Of a stretch of 64,000 nucleotides of DNA, positions 45,741 through 57,237 are shown one piece after another. The DNA is taken from NCBI GenBank assembly GCA_023678885.1, contig CM043013.1, forward strand, positions 12,680,791-12,744,790. Direction: 5' to 3'. The notes below the pieces were generated by a model. The model made no database searches. It saw nothing but the letters and a program-made list of their open reading frames with translations, and was not told where the DNA came from. Both the position numbers and the translations under genes were made by a program. The stretch comes from Pogostemon cablin (taxonomy: Eukaryota > Streptophyta > Magnoliopsida > Lamiales > Lamiaceae). How positions within the stretch are numbered: the stretch's first letter is position 1; each line of letters starts with the position of its first letter.

Positions 45741-47681
45741 ATGATTAGTTATCCAAAAGGTGTAAAGGGGTATAAATTGTGGTGTTATGAAGAGAACAGA
45801 CTCTTGGTTAGTAGAGATGTTGTTTTTATTGAGAATAAGATGCCATTGATCAAGGATGATCAGAGAAGAGAGTCTAAGCTTGAGGTGGAGCCTCAAAACA
45901 TGAACAGATCAGGTGAAAGTGAAAAGAACTCCACTGACAGAGGTACAGATGGAGTATCAAGGGTTAAAGAACAACCTAATACCTATCAACTTGTAAGAGA
46001 CAGACAGAAAAGGACTATAGTACCACCTGCGAGGTATGTGCAAGCTAATATAGTGTCATTTGCACTATATACAGCAACTGAAGTTGAAGCTTATGAACCA
46101 AGAAACTACACTGAGGCATTGGCAAGTCAAGATAGTAATAAGTGGCTTATAGCCATGGAAGAAGAATTATTGTCTCTGAATAAGAATGGAACATGGAGAA
46201 TTGTTGACAAGCCAAAATCTCAGAAGTTAGTTGGATGTAAGTGGATTTTCAAGAGAAAACCAGCACCTGCAGCTGAAGGTGGAGTCAGATACAAGGCTAG
46301 GCTAGTAGCTAGGGGTTTTTCACAGAAGGAAGGGGTGGATTACAATGAGATCTTCTCACCTGTGGTTAAACATTGTTCAATCAGAGTATTACTAGCACTA
46401 GTGACTCAATATGATCTTGAGCTTCATCAGATGGATGTAACTACTGCATTTCTACATGGGAAGTTGGAAGAAAGTATCTACATGAAGATACCAGAGGATG
46501 TTACAGTTGAGAGGGCTGATACAAAGGCTTGTTTACTATTCAAGTCTCTGTATGGACTTAAACAAAGTCCTAGACAGTGGTACTTGAGATTTGATGAGTA
46601 TATAGTTGCCAATGGATTTCAGAGAAGTCTCTATGACAGCTGTGTATACACCAAGGAGGAGAACAGCTGTTACACATACTTACTACTCTATGTGGATGAT
46701 ATCTTGATTGCTTGCAAGAGCACTCAAGACATTGATGTAGTAAAGGGATTACTCAAATCAGAGTTTGAGATGAAGGATCTTGGTGAAGCTAAGATGATAC
46801 TAGGTATGGAAATAAGCAGAGACAGGCCAGCTGGAATACTTGTGTTGAAACAACAATCTTACCTTGTTAAAGTACTCAAAAGGTACAATATGGATCAGTG
46901 CAAGGCCGTTACAACACCTGTCAAGCAAGGGTTAAGTCTGTCTCTACTTGGTGGAGCTAAATCAGACAGAGAAATAGCTGAAATGAGCAGGATTCCATAT
47001 GCAAGTTCAGTGGGCAGTCTTATGTATGCTATGGTTTGTAGTAGGCCTGATCTTGCTTATGTAATGAGCTTGATTAGTAGATTCTTAAGTTGTCCAGGGA
47101 AGCAGCATTGGGAGTCAGTCAAATGGGCATTGAGGTATGTCAAGGGGACTGAACAAGTTGGTTTAAAATATCAGAAAAGAGAAGCAAAATCAGGAGTTGT
47201 CATTGGATATGTTGATGCTGATTTTGTAGCAAATTTGGATTCTAGGATGTCTCTTACAGGGTATGTGTTTAATATGTATGGTACATCAGTGAGCTGGAAG
47301 GCAAGCCATCAGTCTGTAGTGGCATTATCAACTAAAGAAGCTGAGTTTATTGCTTTGACAGAAGCAATTAAAGAAGGAGTATGGCTTGTTGGTTTGCTGA
47401 AAGAATTGGGGGAATATCAGGATACTGTAGTGGTGTATTGTGACAATCAAAGTGCAATACACTTAGCTAAGCATCAGGGATATCATGAAAGGACCAAACA
47501 CATTGATGTTAAGCTATACTTTATGAGAGATATGGTGGATAGTGGATTTGTTGAAGTAAGGAAGATTGATACAGCTGTGATTCCAACTGATGGACTTACT
47601 AAAGCATTGCCAGCAACAAAATTTGAGCTGTGCAAGACTTTAGTTGGTATGTTTTCAGACATGGAGGTTGCTGCTCCTTAA
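45741..47681 (+). pseudogene. Copia reverse transcriptase and RNase H, open over 646 codons
   Basis: Continues pol after a frameshift and stop at 45722-45740. It holds the integrase C-terminal part (KGYKLWCYEENRLLVSRDV), a linker, then the reverse transcriptase: GCKWIFKRK, YKARLVARGFSQKEGVDY, QMDVTTAFLHGKLEESIYM (first Asp), LYGLKQSPRQWY and the catalytic LLLYVDDILIA. RNase H follows with GYVDADFVANLDSR, STKEAEFIAL, VYCDNQSAIHLAKHQGYHERTKHIDVK-type motifs and FVEVRKIDT. This part has no stop and the catalytic residues look intact, consistent with a recent insertion. It cannot be made as a normal polyprotein, because the upstream frame is broken. Confidence 0.93.
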
Positions 47682-47739
47682 AAGCAGCAAAATTGGGAGA
47701 AGAGCTCAAGATGTGCATGCATACATCTAAGGTGGAGAT

Positions 47740-48323
47740 TGATGACAATTAGATGCATGCATGGGGTTGTTTCACACGTGGAGTATGATCATTGGGTGTC
47801 CAGTTATGATGTCCACGTGATGCATGGAAGCTGGAAGCAAGTTGGAGGGAGTTACAACAGCTCCAACCATATCAAACTGTCAAACTGCCAAGTTGGAGCA
47901 GTGTTGAGCAGCCAACTTTGGAGCGGTTTTCAGGCGGTTAGTCTAGTTACTTATGACCGCTAGGTGGCTGCATCTCAACTACTAAGTGAGGGCTATCTAG
48001 TGGAGGTTTAACCGGATCAATAGGTTAAGGGAGTAGCAAGATATAAGGTCTCAAAGTAGCTTGATCACATCACTTCTTCACTTTTGAGTTTGACAGTTTT
48101 GGAGCTTCGTTTTCTTTCTTCTTGTTGCAAATTGAGATCAATCCAATCTGAGTTGTAAGCATTGAGTGATAATAAAGTTTCTTCTCCCCAAAGTGGATGT
48201 AGGTTATTCATAACAGAACCACTATACATCTTTGTGCAAGTTTTACATTTCATTTTAAGTTCTATCATTTTATGTATTTTGATTCTTGAGTGTTTGTGAG
48301 TTTCTTGTGTGTTTATCACGTCA
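47740..48323 (+). mobile_element. Copia 3' LTR
   Basis: TGATGACAATTAGATGCATG to TTTATCACGTCA, 584 bp, preceded by a purine-rich tract. Confidence 0.95.
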
Positions 48324-49327
48324 GTTTGAAAAATTAAATGGAAAGAGACGCGCACAGGGGCTAGTGGAGGAGGCTGGGGCACCGAACACGGTGCTGGCGG
48401 TAGCAGAGGAACTCGAGCACGTTAGTGCTGCTGCACCGGCTAAGGAAGAGCGACGGCTAGTGGTTCCTTAGTCGAGGGATCTTTGTTTCTGGTTCTCGTT
48501 CCGGAGAGGGTACTGGTGATGGGCGGTGGCCGGTGGTTCCGTAGTCAAGGGTTCTCCGTTTCTGGTTCTCTTTCCCGTTCCAGAGAGGGTACTTGTGATG
48601 GTCGATGGCAATTCGTCGGTAGAACACTAAGAAGAGTTCACAGATCTGTTTTCTTTTCTTCTCTGTATTTTATTTTATTTTTTTATTTTTTTGTTTTAAA
48701 TGTTATTTATATTTTAATATTACTTTAAAAAAATATATTTTCATGTAATAAAATATAAAAATTGAGTTGATAGGTTGAATCAGCATTTTTACTTTACAAA
48801 AACAAATTAAAATTTGATATGTCACATTATGATTGGATGAATCTTACTTGATTGACACATCAGCGACACCTCAACATGGCAACCGGTTTCCCCCAAATTG
48901 AACAGTCACGTGCATGGCACGTGACCAATTTCCGGCGAAAATCTAGGGTTCCGGCGAAAATTGGGCAAAATTGATACAAAACCAATAGTTATGGGACAAG
49001 ATCGATACAAATTTCTTTTTTGGGTCAAAATTTAAAGTTTTCAATAGTTATGGGATAAAAAAAACTTTTGACTCAAACAATTCACATAATTAAAACTTTT
49101 ATAAAAAATACATGTTTGATGTCGTGATAGACGCTACGACATCACTGCTATCATCATCAGAACTAGTACTATCATCGATGGTGACAAATAACACGGTTTG
49201 ATTACAGTTCTCAGATTTTGATCCTTATCATCACTCTACATGTTATTCAAGTTCATCTTCATTGTTCTAAGAGTATGAACAATTGAACCAAAGGATCCAA
49301 TGATTGTTTTAATCCCTACGATGATAA

Positions 49328-49555
49328 AAATCAATTCAGTCTCATAACTTTGTTTATGTTCATTTTTTGTACCAAAAAGCCATTTGAGTCAATTTTCGTT
49401 GTCACATGTCAATCATGTGTCGTTTTCCAGTGATTTCAGCATTTTCAGTAATAATGGGATATTTTTTGCCCTATTTTAGAATCGGTGGTACTTAAAATTT
49501 TTATCTTTTGTGGACGAAAAATGAACATAAACAAAGTTATGGAATTGAATAAATT
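49328..49555. mobile_element. MITE-like element with ~45-bp inverted arms
   Basis: The left arm CAATTCAGTCTCATAACTTTG followed by TTTATGTTCATTTTT is the reverse complement of the right arm AAAAATGAACATAAACAAAG then TTATGGAATTGAAT, with a few changes. A fragment of the same family lies at 41955-42030. Confidence 0.6.
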
Positions 49556-49559
49556 TTAA

Positions 49560-51119
49560 TCCCGTAAATTCTTAGGAGCTTGGGATATGGGTAGGAAGAG
49601 AAGTCGGTAGGCCTTTACAATCTAAGATTGTTAGGGTAAAATTAGTGAAAGACTTAATTAAATGGAAAAATAGAATTTTTCTTTAGTATATAAAGTTAGA
49701 AGAGGTTTTATACTTTATAAATAGGGAAAAGACAGATTTCATATAAGCTGAATTGAGAGGCTTGAACGAAAAGAATATGAAATGAAACTTGGATTGTGAA
49801 TCATAAAAATAAGTATAAACATATGTGGTTTGTAACCATCATTTCCTCTCTTGTCCTTATCTTCCCCCAAGGGTCCTTAGAAGTTTTGATCATAGGGAGG
49901 GATGACGTCACTACATTGATTGTCGATGCACACCACCACCTTACACATTAGTTGTGGAGGTGGTGGTGGCGGCACGGAACCTGCCCAAACTCAAAGAAAG
50001 TTAGGGGAGGAGGTTTGATTCTTACTTAAGGTGTCTTGTGTGAAAAGATATGTTGGTGCCAAAAGTGTTGGGGAGGATGGTATTTATAGGTGAGGGAAGT
50101 GTTTGAAATTATAAGGTGGAGAATAATCCTCCCAATCAATCCTTAGAATTGGGGTTTTTGAATGCAATTGAAAAATGCAGGGGTTTGAATTATTTCTTTC
50201 AAGAAGTGAATAAATATGTCCAACAAACCGTGTTTTCAATTAGTATCAAAGCGTAAGAACAAACATAATAGAGTGTCTTTAATTCCTTGACACAATAGAT
50301 GTCGAGACACAGGATACAACTCTTTGCACAATGGATTAAAGAAGAGAGACCAGAATTACTTTTCCACAAATCCTACGACTTGTGATGCCTTCAAGGCGAA
50401 AATATTTTTATTAAAACTTCAAGACAATTACAAAAATAAATCACAAAAATCAAAATACAAATATAGAAATAATATTCTAAATCCTTAAACATATGATTCA
50501 CAACATAATATCAAGAATGATATACAAAAAATAATTTTAAGCTAAAATTCTTTTTACTTTTCTTTACTCTCAATCTGCAATCTGTACATCTAAAGTGAAA
50601 AGATTATAGGATTTTTATAGAAGTAAAAACTCTTGTTCTTCAAGTATATTCATCCCTTATTCAGCTTTCCTTAGAAACCAAGTCATTCCTTAACTTTATT
50701 TTGTTTCCACGTCTTCATTGATGATCAAGAAGTCTTAAGCACCTTCTCAACACATCCTGTATTCCACGTTCCCATCTCCTGAAGAAGAAATTAAAGAAAG
50801 ACTTTTTCTTTCATAAAGAATATGAACTAACTTAACCTCACAAAATAAGACGCGTTAATTAAAAATAAAACTAATAATCAGGAAAGACAAAACAATTAAT
50901 GAACATAGGAAATTTGAACAAGTTAATTTCCAATAATTATTAATCAATATAACTTTAATCTAATTTTTCTTGCTAATTAGGTGCACCGATATCTCGAATG
51001 AACCTTAATTTAATTCCATATTATAAGGGTGTTATAGAAAATATGGCAAAAAAAAAAAAATTATTTTTTAAAAAGTTGGTCAAAAAGAAATTTCACTTGG
51101 GCAACATGATGTATATATA
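49560..51119. other. Intergenic sequence with possible LTR remnant
   Basis: No gene seen. The stretch 50380-50880 has a composition and a TATA-like site (minus-strand TTCTATAAAAATCC, about 50609-50622) reminiscent of a Copia LTR, but no termini or target duplication were found. Confidence 0.3.
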
Positions 51120-51402
51120 CTCTCTCCGACTCATAATAGGTTGCACACTTTCTTCATTCGTCCATTCACAATAACTTTCATCCCGAAAAAAAGGAAAATA
51201 TAACTTTATCCAATAACATTGAATGTTACTTTAATTTCAAATTCATCGCTCTTTTCACACTCATAACATTAATTTACACTTGATTTATTATCTAAATACT
51301 AAAATATCCCAAATATTATTAAAGTTGGTCAAAATATTATTTTTTTTAAACCACATAAAACAGTAAAAGTGAAGCCTATTAAAAAACGAACGGTATATAG
51401 TA
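51120..51402. mobile_element. Degenerate Stowaway-like MITE
   Basis: Left end CTCTCTCCGACTCATAATAGG after TA. The right side GCCTATTAAAAAACGAACGG is a weak inverse match; the end is approximate. Confidence 0.35.
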
Positions 51403-51755
51403 ATGAAAATTCACACAAAATAATTTGCCAGTTTCTTCACGAAATAAAACTTAATTAAGAAAACTGACACGGTTACTTAGGTAAATTCGTTTGTCAAACT
51501 AAAGAGTCTTAATCAATATTAACGTTAATACATGTGGAAGAATATGAACAGAGTACTAGGGCTGCTACACGACTCTTTCTAATTACGTTGCAAAACCATT
51601 TTTATTTAAAGAATTATTATTACGTAATAATACACGACTCTTACCTTTTCAGAATTTTCTTATATGATGCAACAGGCTATATATGTGCAAGCCGAATCTT
51701 CTGTGCTATTATCGTACATATCACATATTATATGATTGACACATAAGAAATGAAA

Positions 51756-52175
51756 GAAATCAATCATAGGATTTAAGCTTTCCTTTTTAGGTTATATTTT
51801 CGTTTTTTCTCCTACGTGTCATCCATCCAATCGTGTGGTATAAGAGACGATGTATCAAAGTGGCACAAAGATTCCAAACCAATCGGAAAGTGTTTTAGCA
51901 TTTGAAATATGGAATGTTACTTTCCCTGGAACAATTATAATTTGTCATGTGAGTTTCGTCAGAAGAAATCAATCATGGGGTTTAAGCTTTCCTTTTTAGG
52001 TTATATTTTCGTTTTCTCTCCTACATGTCATCCATCCAATCGTGTGATATAAGAGACGATGTATCAAAGTGGCACAGAGATTCCGAACCACTCGAAAGAT
52101 GTTTTAGTATTTGAAATATGGAATGTTACTTTCCTTGGAACAATTATAATTTGTCATGCGAGTTTTGTCAGAAGA
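51756..52175. repeat. Tandem duplication, unit 209 bp
   Basis: Copy 1 (51756-51964) and copy 2 (51965 to about 52175) share nearly all bases, including GAAATCAATCATRGG, TTTAAGCTTTCCTTTTTAGG and GTCATCCATCCAATCGTGTG. It lies about 1 kb upstream of the second EG45-like gene. Confidence 0.93.
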
Positions 52176-52204
52176 GTAACATCCGATATATCGTGATTAT
52201 ATTT

Positions 52205-52385
52205 TTTTAGGGCTAAGTCTTGTGTGAGATTATTTTATATTTTCACAATTAGTTATCATTTTACTTATAAAGTGTTATCACTTTTTATTTATATTATAAA
52301 TTGTTTATGAAATAATATTATTATTTTTTATTATTACCGAACACTTCTCTTTATAAAAGTTATCACTTTTTATCCGTCTTTGTCT
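52205..52385. mobile_element. MITE fragment of the GTGAGAC family
   Basis: CTAAGTCTTGTGTGAGAT at the left, interior GTTATCACTTTTTATTTATAT and TTTATGAAATAAT, right ATCACTTTTTATCCGTCT. Same motifs as 24862-25080 and 53679-54015. Confidence 0.45.
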
Positions 52386-53079
52386 AGTGCGCTTTAAATA
52401 ATTATATGAGTAGGTAGTATTACTTTCCATTTGTATGATTTATACATATTATTATTTTTGTATAATGATTTATATCTCTTTATGTGGACGGAGTATATGA
52501 GTAGTCATGGATGTTTTAAATAGTAATAATGTACATTATAAAGTATAATATCTTGTTAAAATTTATAATTACCGTATTGGTACGTATGCAGCACACTATT
52601 TTTAGTATTGTTGCACGAAAAAAAAACTTTTTTATCCTAATTTTAAAATATTATTTTTTATGTTCGAATTAACAAAAATACCATTTATTAAAAAATATCA
52701 TTCAAATAAAATAATGATAAAGTAAAAGATAATTTTTGAGTTAAAATTTGAGAAAACAAAATTTGGAGTTAATGTAATCGAGCAACGTAATTGAGTATTC
52801 AAGTTAATTGTTTCCTCGAGTAATATATTCAAATATTATATTCAAGTTAATCTTTTTGTTGAATAATGTATTCAAATAAAGTTATTCTCGTCGATTCAAG
52901 AATATAAAATAATATAATATTTTCTAAAAATTAAGATTATTTTTTTATTTTTTTAAATCTTATAGTACAGTTTTTTACTCCAATTTTTACATATCCACAT
53001 TGTAGAACACAGACGACAAAGGAAACGTGTAAAGACTTTTAACATGTTATAAATAGTTAATCTATCTTCCCCAGATGCC

Positions 53080-53086
53080 TATATAA
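53080..53086 (+). promoter_or_regulatory. TATA box of second EG45-like gene
   Basis: TATATAA in ATGCCTATATAA, 66 bp upstream of the start. Shared with the first gene together with upstream blocks at about 52988-53040. Confidence 0.75.
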
Positions 53087-53151
53087 TACTTCAAATTATT
53101 ATCAACCAAATTAATCATACACATACTAATCAATAAATTGATTTCATAAAA

Positions 53152-54489
53152 ATGGGAATTGAGCGAGTTATTATATCATTAATTGTGGTTTCAAGCTTAA
53201 TTTCCGTAGCTTCTGCCATTGCAGGACAGGCCAGTTTCTACACACCACCCTATTTTCGTAAGTCGCCAACTCAATAATCATATATATATATATATATATA
53301 TAATTATTTCAAATTAATCAGTGTTGATTTAATCTTTAATGCAGCATCATCATGTTTTGGACCTGAGGACCAGGGTACGATGATAGCAGCAGCCAATGCT
53401 AATTTGTTCAACAATAAAGCTGCCTGCGGCTGGTTTTATCGGGTTCGATGCACCGGAAGCACAAACTCAGTTCCAGCTTGTCGGAACGGAGAAGTTAGGG
53501 TTAAAATTATTGATCTTTGCCCCGGATGCGCACCCGACCAGCTTGATCTGTCTCAAGAAGCCTTCTCCGTTATTGCTAATCCTGATGCTGGCAGAATCCT
53601 CATCGATTATGTCAGGTATCCACTTTTAGTTCGGTCCGGGAATTACATGTTATTTGATGTGTTTTGGGCTATCAGGTTTTGTGTGAGACCGTATCATGTA
53701 AGGAACGGATAAAAAATGATAACATTGTTAATGAAAGGTGATATTCAATCAACAAAAGACGATAATAATGCAGTAAATTATTTCATGAACAATTTATAAT
53801 GTAAATAAAAAGTGATAGACGGATAAAAAATGATAACATCGTTAATGAAAGATGATATTCAATCAATAAAAGACGATAATAATGCAGTGAACTATTTCAT
53901 GAACAATTCATAGTGTAAATAAAAAGTGATAACATTTTATAACGAAAGTGATAATAATGCTACCACTTTTTATCCGTCTCACGTAAGGTATTACGTGAGA
54001 CGGTTTCTCACAAGAAAATTATAATTTTATAATACACTATAATTAATTAATGAGAGTGATTTTTTTAAAAAAAAATTTATATCGTGTCAGTATCGAGTTA
54101 AGGGTATTTTTGTCATTTTGGGCATTTTTATATTTTTTCTTAAAAACATGGCAAAACAAAATTTTTTTAAATGTGTATGGGCAATGTATCGAGTCACCCT
54201 TCTATTAATGTATCAACTGTTTTACAACCCGTCTCTTATATATTCATTATTTAGAAGAGAATGTCCACAATTTGTTGGTGGATTTAAATCAATTAATTAT
54301 ATTTTATTCTTATTCATTACTCCAGCTATTCATATTTTTCTTTCTGATTAAGTAAATACATAATTATTTTTTAAATCGAGTAAAAAAATATTTATAAAGA
54401 TTGTTTTAATGAAAATTATAAACTATTAGGGGTAGTCATTTTCTTTGTCGATTAATCATTTTGTATATTTCGTGCTTTGCAGGGATTAA
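53152..54489 (+). CDS. EG45-like domain-containing (plant natriuretic peptide-like) secreted protein, copy 2
   Basis: Exons 53152-53257, 53345-53615 and 54483-54489 encode 127 residues with the same exon boundaries as copy 1. There is a signal peptide to about residue 24 (IISLIVVSSLISVAS), then GQASFYTPPYFPSSCFG, six conserved Cys, IIDLCPGC and LDLSQEAFSVIANPDAGR: a double-psi beta-barrel expected in the apoplast. It differs from copy 1 at about 23 positions, including loss of one residue after TNSV and changes clustered in exposed loops (FYRVRCTGST, PACRNG). Intron 1 holds a (TA)n run (53280-53302). Intron 2 is 867 bp and holds a MITE (53679-54015). All splice borders are GT-AG and no defect was seen. 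Confidence 0.92.
53679..54015. mobile_element. MITE in intron 2 of second EG45-like gene, with internal tandem duplication
   Basis: Ends TTTTGTGTGAGACCGTAT and ATTACGTGAGACGGTTTCTCAC are degenerate inverse copies. Inside, a 114-bp unit (CGGATAAAAAATGATAACAT...) is present twice (53706-53819 and 53820 to about 53930). Family shared with 24862-25080 and 52205-52385. Confidence 0.6.
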
Positions 54490-55010
54490 GCGTCTTATGG
54501 ATTAAAATTCTCCGACTGATTATATTAAGAATATAATGTTTTACTATTAATTATATGTAGTGAAATAATTGCTTTAATATTATTGAATAATGATCCATTC
54601 TCTGTTGAGAAATTTAGCGACCGGCCCACATGTATGAAGTATCAACCTTTCACTTCGAAAATTAAATAATATAATTATTTGGTATATTTGGCGAAATGTT
54701 AATTTAGAAAAGTCATCACACAGACTCTCTGTGTCCATATTTACTCGCATTAAAAAATGACTCACAACAAACATACCACCAAACAACCCTTTATAAGAAT
54801 AAAAATTTAAACAAAACACATAAGAAAAGACTCACCAAGCAAAAAATAACACAAAAACACATAACATGCAAAAACGAAAATTCCATCCATCAAAAGAAAT
54901 TCATGCATATATCCTCATCATCCAATAACATGTAAGCTCAAGAATTTACCACCACAAAAAAATAAGAATAAAGCAAGTAAATCTCCCAAGTACGTAACAA
55001 ATGAAGTAAC
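54490..55010. other. Downstream region of second EG45-like gene
   Basis: 3' untranslated and intergenic AT-rich sequence. The minus-strand retroelement begins somewhere between about 54850 and 55010; its exact left edge could not be fixed. Confidence 0.4.
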
Positions 55011-55189
55011 ATATTAATCCAAACAAATCCAATTCAAAATCATGTATATGCTAAGCAAATAGAGATGATGAATAGTAAAGTGAACTCCCTGAAAAGGCAT
55101 CTTGAGGTGGAAAATGGCTGGCACGGACAACCGTTTGAAAATTTCTAGATCTTCATTCACTCTGTTCGTGTAGAGCATTCGACGCGATT

Positions 55190-55435
55190 TTCTGGACCTG
55201 GCTCGACTCGAGCTTCCAACTAGACCAAGGCATGGTCGAGCAGGTGTTTCAGGTGTTGGCGCACGGCCTCGTTTACAAGCCCGAGCTCCGCACACGGGTT
55301 GAGCTTCAGTACACGACTCGAGTCGTGTTCAGCACTCGACCACAGTATGGGCGAGCAGCTGCTTCAGGTGTTGGAGCTCGGCCTTACTTACAGGCCCAAG
55401 TGCCTCACACGGGTCGAGCTCTAACACCTGTTTTT
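55190..55435. repeat. Palindrome cluster in the internal spacer of the minus-strand element
   Basis: CTCGACTCGAGC, ACACGACTCGAGTCGTGT (a nearly perfect 18-bp palindrome, about 55312-55329), AGCACTCGACC and CACGGGTCGAGCTC. It has the same position relative to the purine tracts as the cluster at 6785-7078 in the Athila-like element. Confidence 0.7.
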
Positions 55436-56091
55436 GACATGTTTTAACTCCGAACCCCATTTTCCCCTGTTCATATGCTTCCGATACAACTCATATATGC
55501 TCAAAAACTCATCAAAAACCATCAGCTCAACATTTATGACCAACTAATGGACTAGCATGCACTTCGACGCCACCAAACGAACCAAAATCAAACCAATACT
55601 CATAAGAAATTTTTTAAAATTTACCCCATTTTACAAGAACACCTCTCAATCAACATAATAAGTACACTCAAGTGGTGAGTCACACCACGCATTCTCCCCC
55701 CCAAACTTAATCAAAACAAGAGTTGAGAATTAAGTTTGCAAAAAGTGGTGGGACTTAACCTTGTAGTTTCCAACAATGAGCTTCTTCTAGAGAAGTATAT
55801 GCATTACAACAATTCAAGGTATGTCTACCACGCACTCTCCCCCCAAACTTAAATTGAATCAAGAGTTGAAATTTAAGTCTGCAAAAAGTGGTGAAACATA
55901 CTTTAACACTTCAAATCAAGCACTTCTCGTATCTCCACTGCGCATTCTCCTCACGAGCACAATCAACCTACATGCCAAAAATACAAGAAAACTAAATCAA
56001 AGCAATTAAAAATAATAATAAAACAAACGATGGGTTGCCTCCCATCCAGCGTTAAGTTTAACGTCTTCAAGCCGGACGGATTATGAAGAAC

Positions 56092-57237
56092 TCATCGGAA
56101 TGGCCAAGGATATTGTTCGTTCTTGCCATCAAATTTTAATCTTTGTGCTTCTTCCTCTATTAGGCATCTATGACAAGTAACGACCTCGGTAGCATCCTTC
56201 GAGATTGACTTTAGATATTCGACTTTTTTAAGCTTACATTCCATTAACCTTTCTTTTCTTGACCACCACTTATTCCTTTTTATCAAATATGTTCCCAACA
56301 CTACTTCAAGCTCTCTCTTGTACCTAAGGCATTAAAAAGAATCAATAGGTAAGACAAAGTTAATATAAACAATATTTTGAAATTCAATGCAACTTGAAGA
56401 GTTAAAAGGTGTAGAAATGCTCATTTCACTCCCGAATTCATCTTCAAGTGCTTTTAGACCTTGTTCCACTTCATCGAATTCATACACATCTTTTGATCCT
56501 TCATCTACACTTGAATTTTCCTCATCAACAAGAGACAAGAAATCATAGATAATCTCTTTCTCCTTAAAGCTTTCTTCTACCTTGGGCTCTTTACCCCTTT
56601 TACTTTCATCCTATAAGCTTTCTTCCACCTTATCTTCATTATCTTCAAATAACTCTTCATCACTTGAGTCTTCATTATCCCCCGAACACTCTTCTACCTC
56701 CAACTTTTCTTCAATCTTTTCATCAAAATTCTCCATTTCACGAAGAATGTTCCGTTCTCTTATCATTTGACTCATTCGATGTTCTAGGGCCTCAAATCTC
56801 CTTTCAGTTTCCTCACTCATTTTTCTTCTAAATTCAATCATCTCATTCAACATATCCATGAGTTTACTATCTCTATCCTCTACGGTTGGCTTTATCTCTT
56901 CACTTGGTAGATGCCACCTTTGTTCTTGGAGATAATTTCCTTAATCAATACTTTGGAAATTACTTCCTTGCATGTAAGACATATCCTCTACTTGAGGGTT
57001 AGGCATCATCAACTCTTGTTGCACCATAGGATAAGATGTTGGCATACTTTGAAAGTATTGAGCCCCGTAACTAGGAAGACATGGTTGAAAACTTTGACTT
57101 GTAACACTTCCATTAGCATATCTTCTACACATTTCAAGTGAGGCACTATTTTCGGATAGAGGACTAACCGTAGGCACTTCTTTGTAGGAACTTGGTACGG
57201 AATAAGTGTTTTCTTGATACGGTTGGAATGTATTCAC
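56092..57237 (-). pseudogene. Acidic coiled-coil ORF of the non-autonomous Athila-class element
   Basis: Read on the minus strand as successive pieces: a Ser/Tyr/Pro/Gln-rich start (57237-56941; MNTFQPYQENTYSVP), a predicted coiled coil (56859-56611; EMIEFRRKMSEETERRFEALE) followed by an acidic tract (SGDNEDSSDEELFEDNEDK), another acidic part (56538-56332) and a basic part (56301-56092; KRNKWWSRKERLMECKLKK). Stops separate the pieces. There is no zinc knuckle and no classic gag capsid motif, so I cannot assign a function. Position right after the primer site suggests a gag-like structural protein. Confidence 0.5.

Larger units (their letters stand above)
43059..48323 (+). mobile_element. Full-length Copia retrotransposon, 5265 bp, target duplication GTTTG
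   Basis: LTRs at 43059-43643 and 47740-48323 differ at about a dozen bases and one indel. The element is flanked by GTTTG at 43054-43058 and 48324-48328. A purine-rich tract (AAGGTGGAGA, about 47729-47738) precedes the 3' LTR. The sequence after the 5' LTR (ATTAGCGTTGTCTGTGGGAA) resembles a degenerate primer site. Gag and pol are recognisable over 43690-47681, but with stops and frameshifts. The lineage looks Tork/Tnt1-like from the gag start and integrase. Confidence 0.97.
42217..49074. mobile_element. DNA element with long terminal inverted repeats, host for a Copia insertion
   Basis: The left terminus (42217-42350: GAGTTAAAAGTTTTTTTTG, CATAACTATTGATTTTGTATC, TTTTCGCCGGAACCCTAGAT, GTCACGTG...GCACGTGAC) and the right terminus (48890-49074) are inverse copies with moderate divergence. 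Without the Copia element the unit is about 1.6 kb. Inner flanks are GC-rich and gene-like (42655-43050 and 48340-48650, with Pro/Ser/Ala- and Gly-rich readings), as in Pack-MULE-type elements that carry host gene pieces. No transposase seen. A 9-bp target duplication could not be confirmed. Confidence 0.55.

Noticed and set aside
50230..50255. ATTAGTATCAAAGCG, resembling a Copia primer binding site
   Set aside because: No convincing LTR end CA directly before it and no gag after it.
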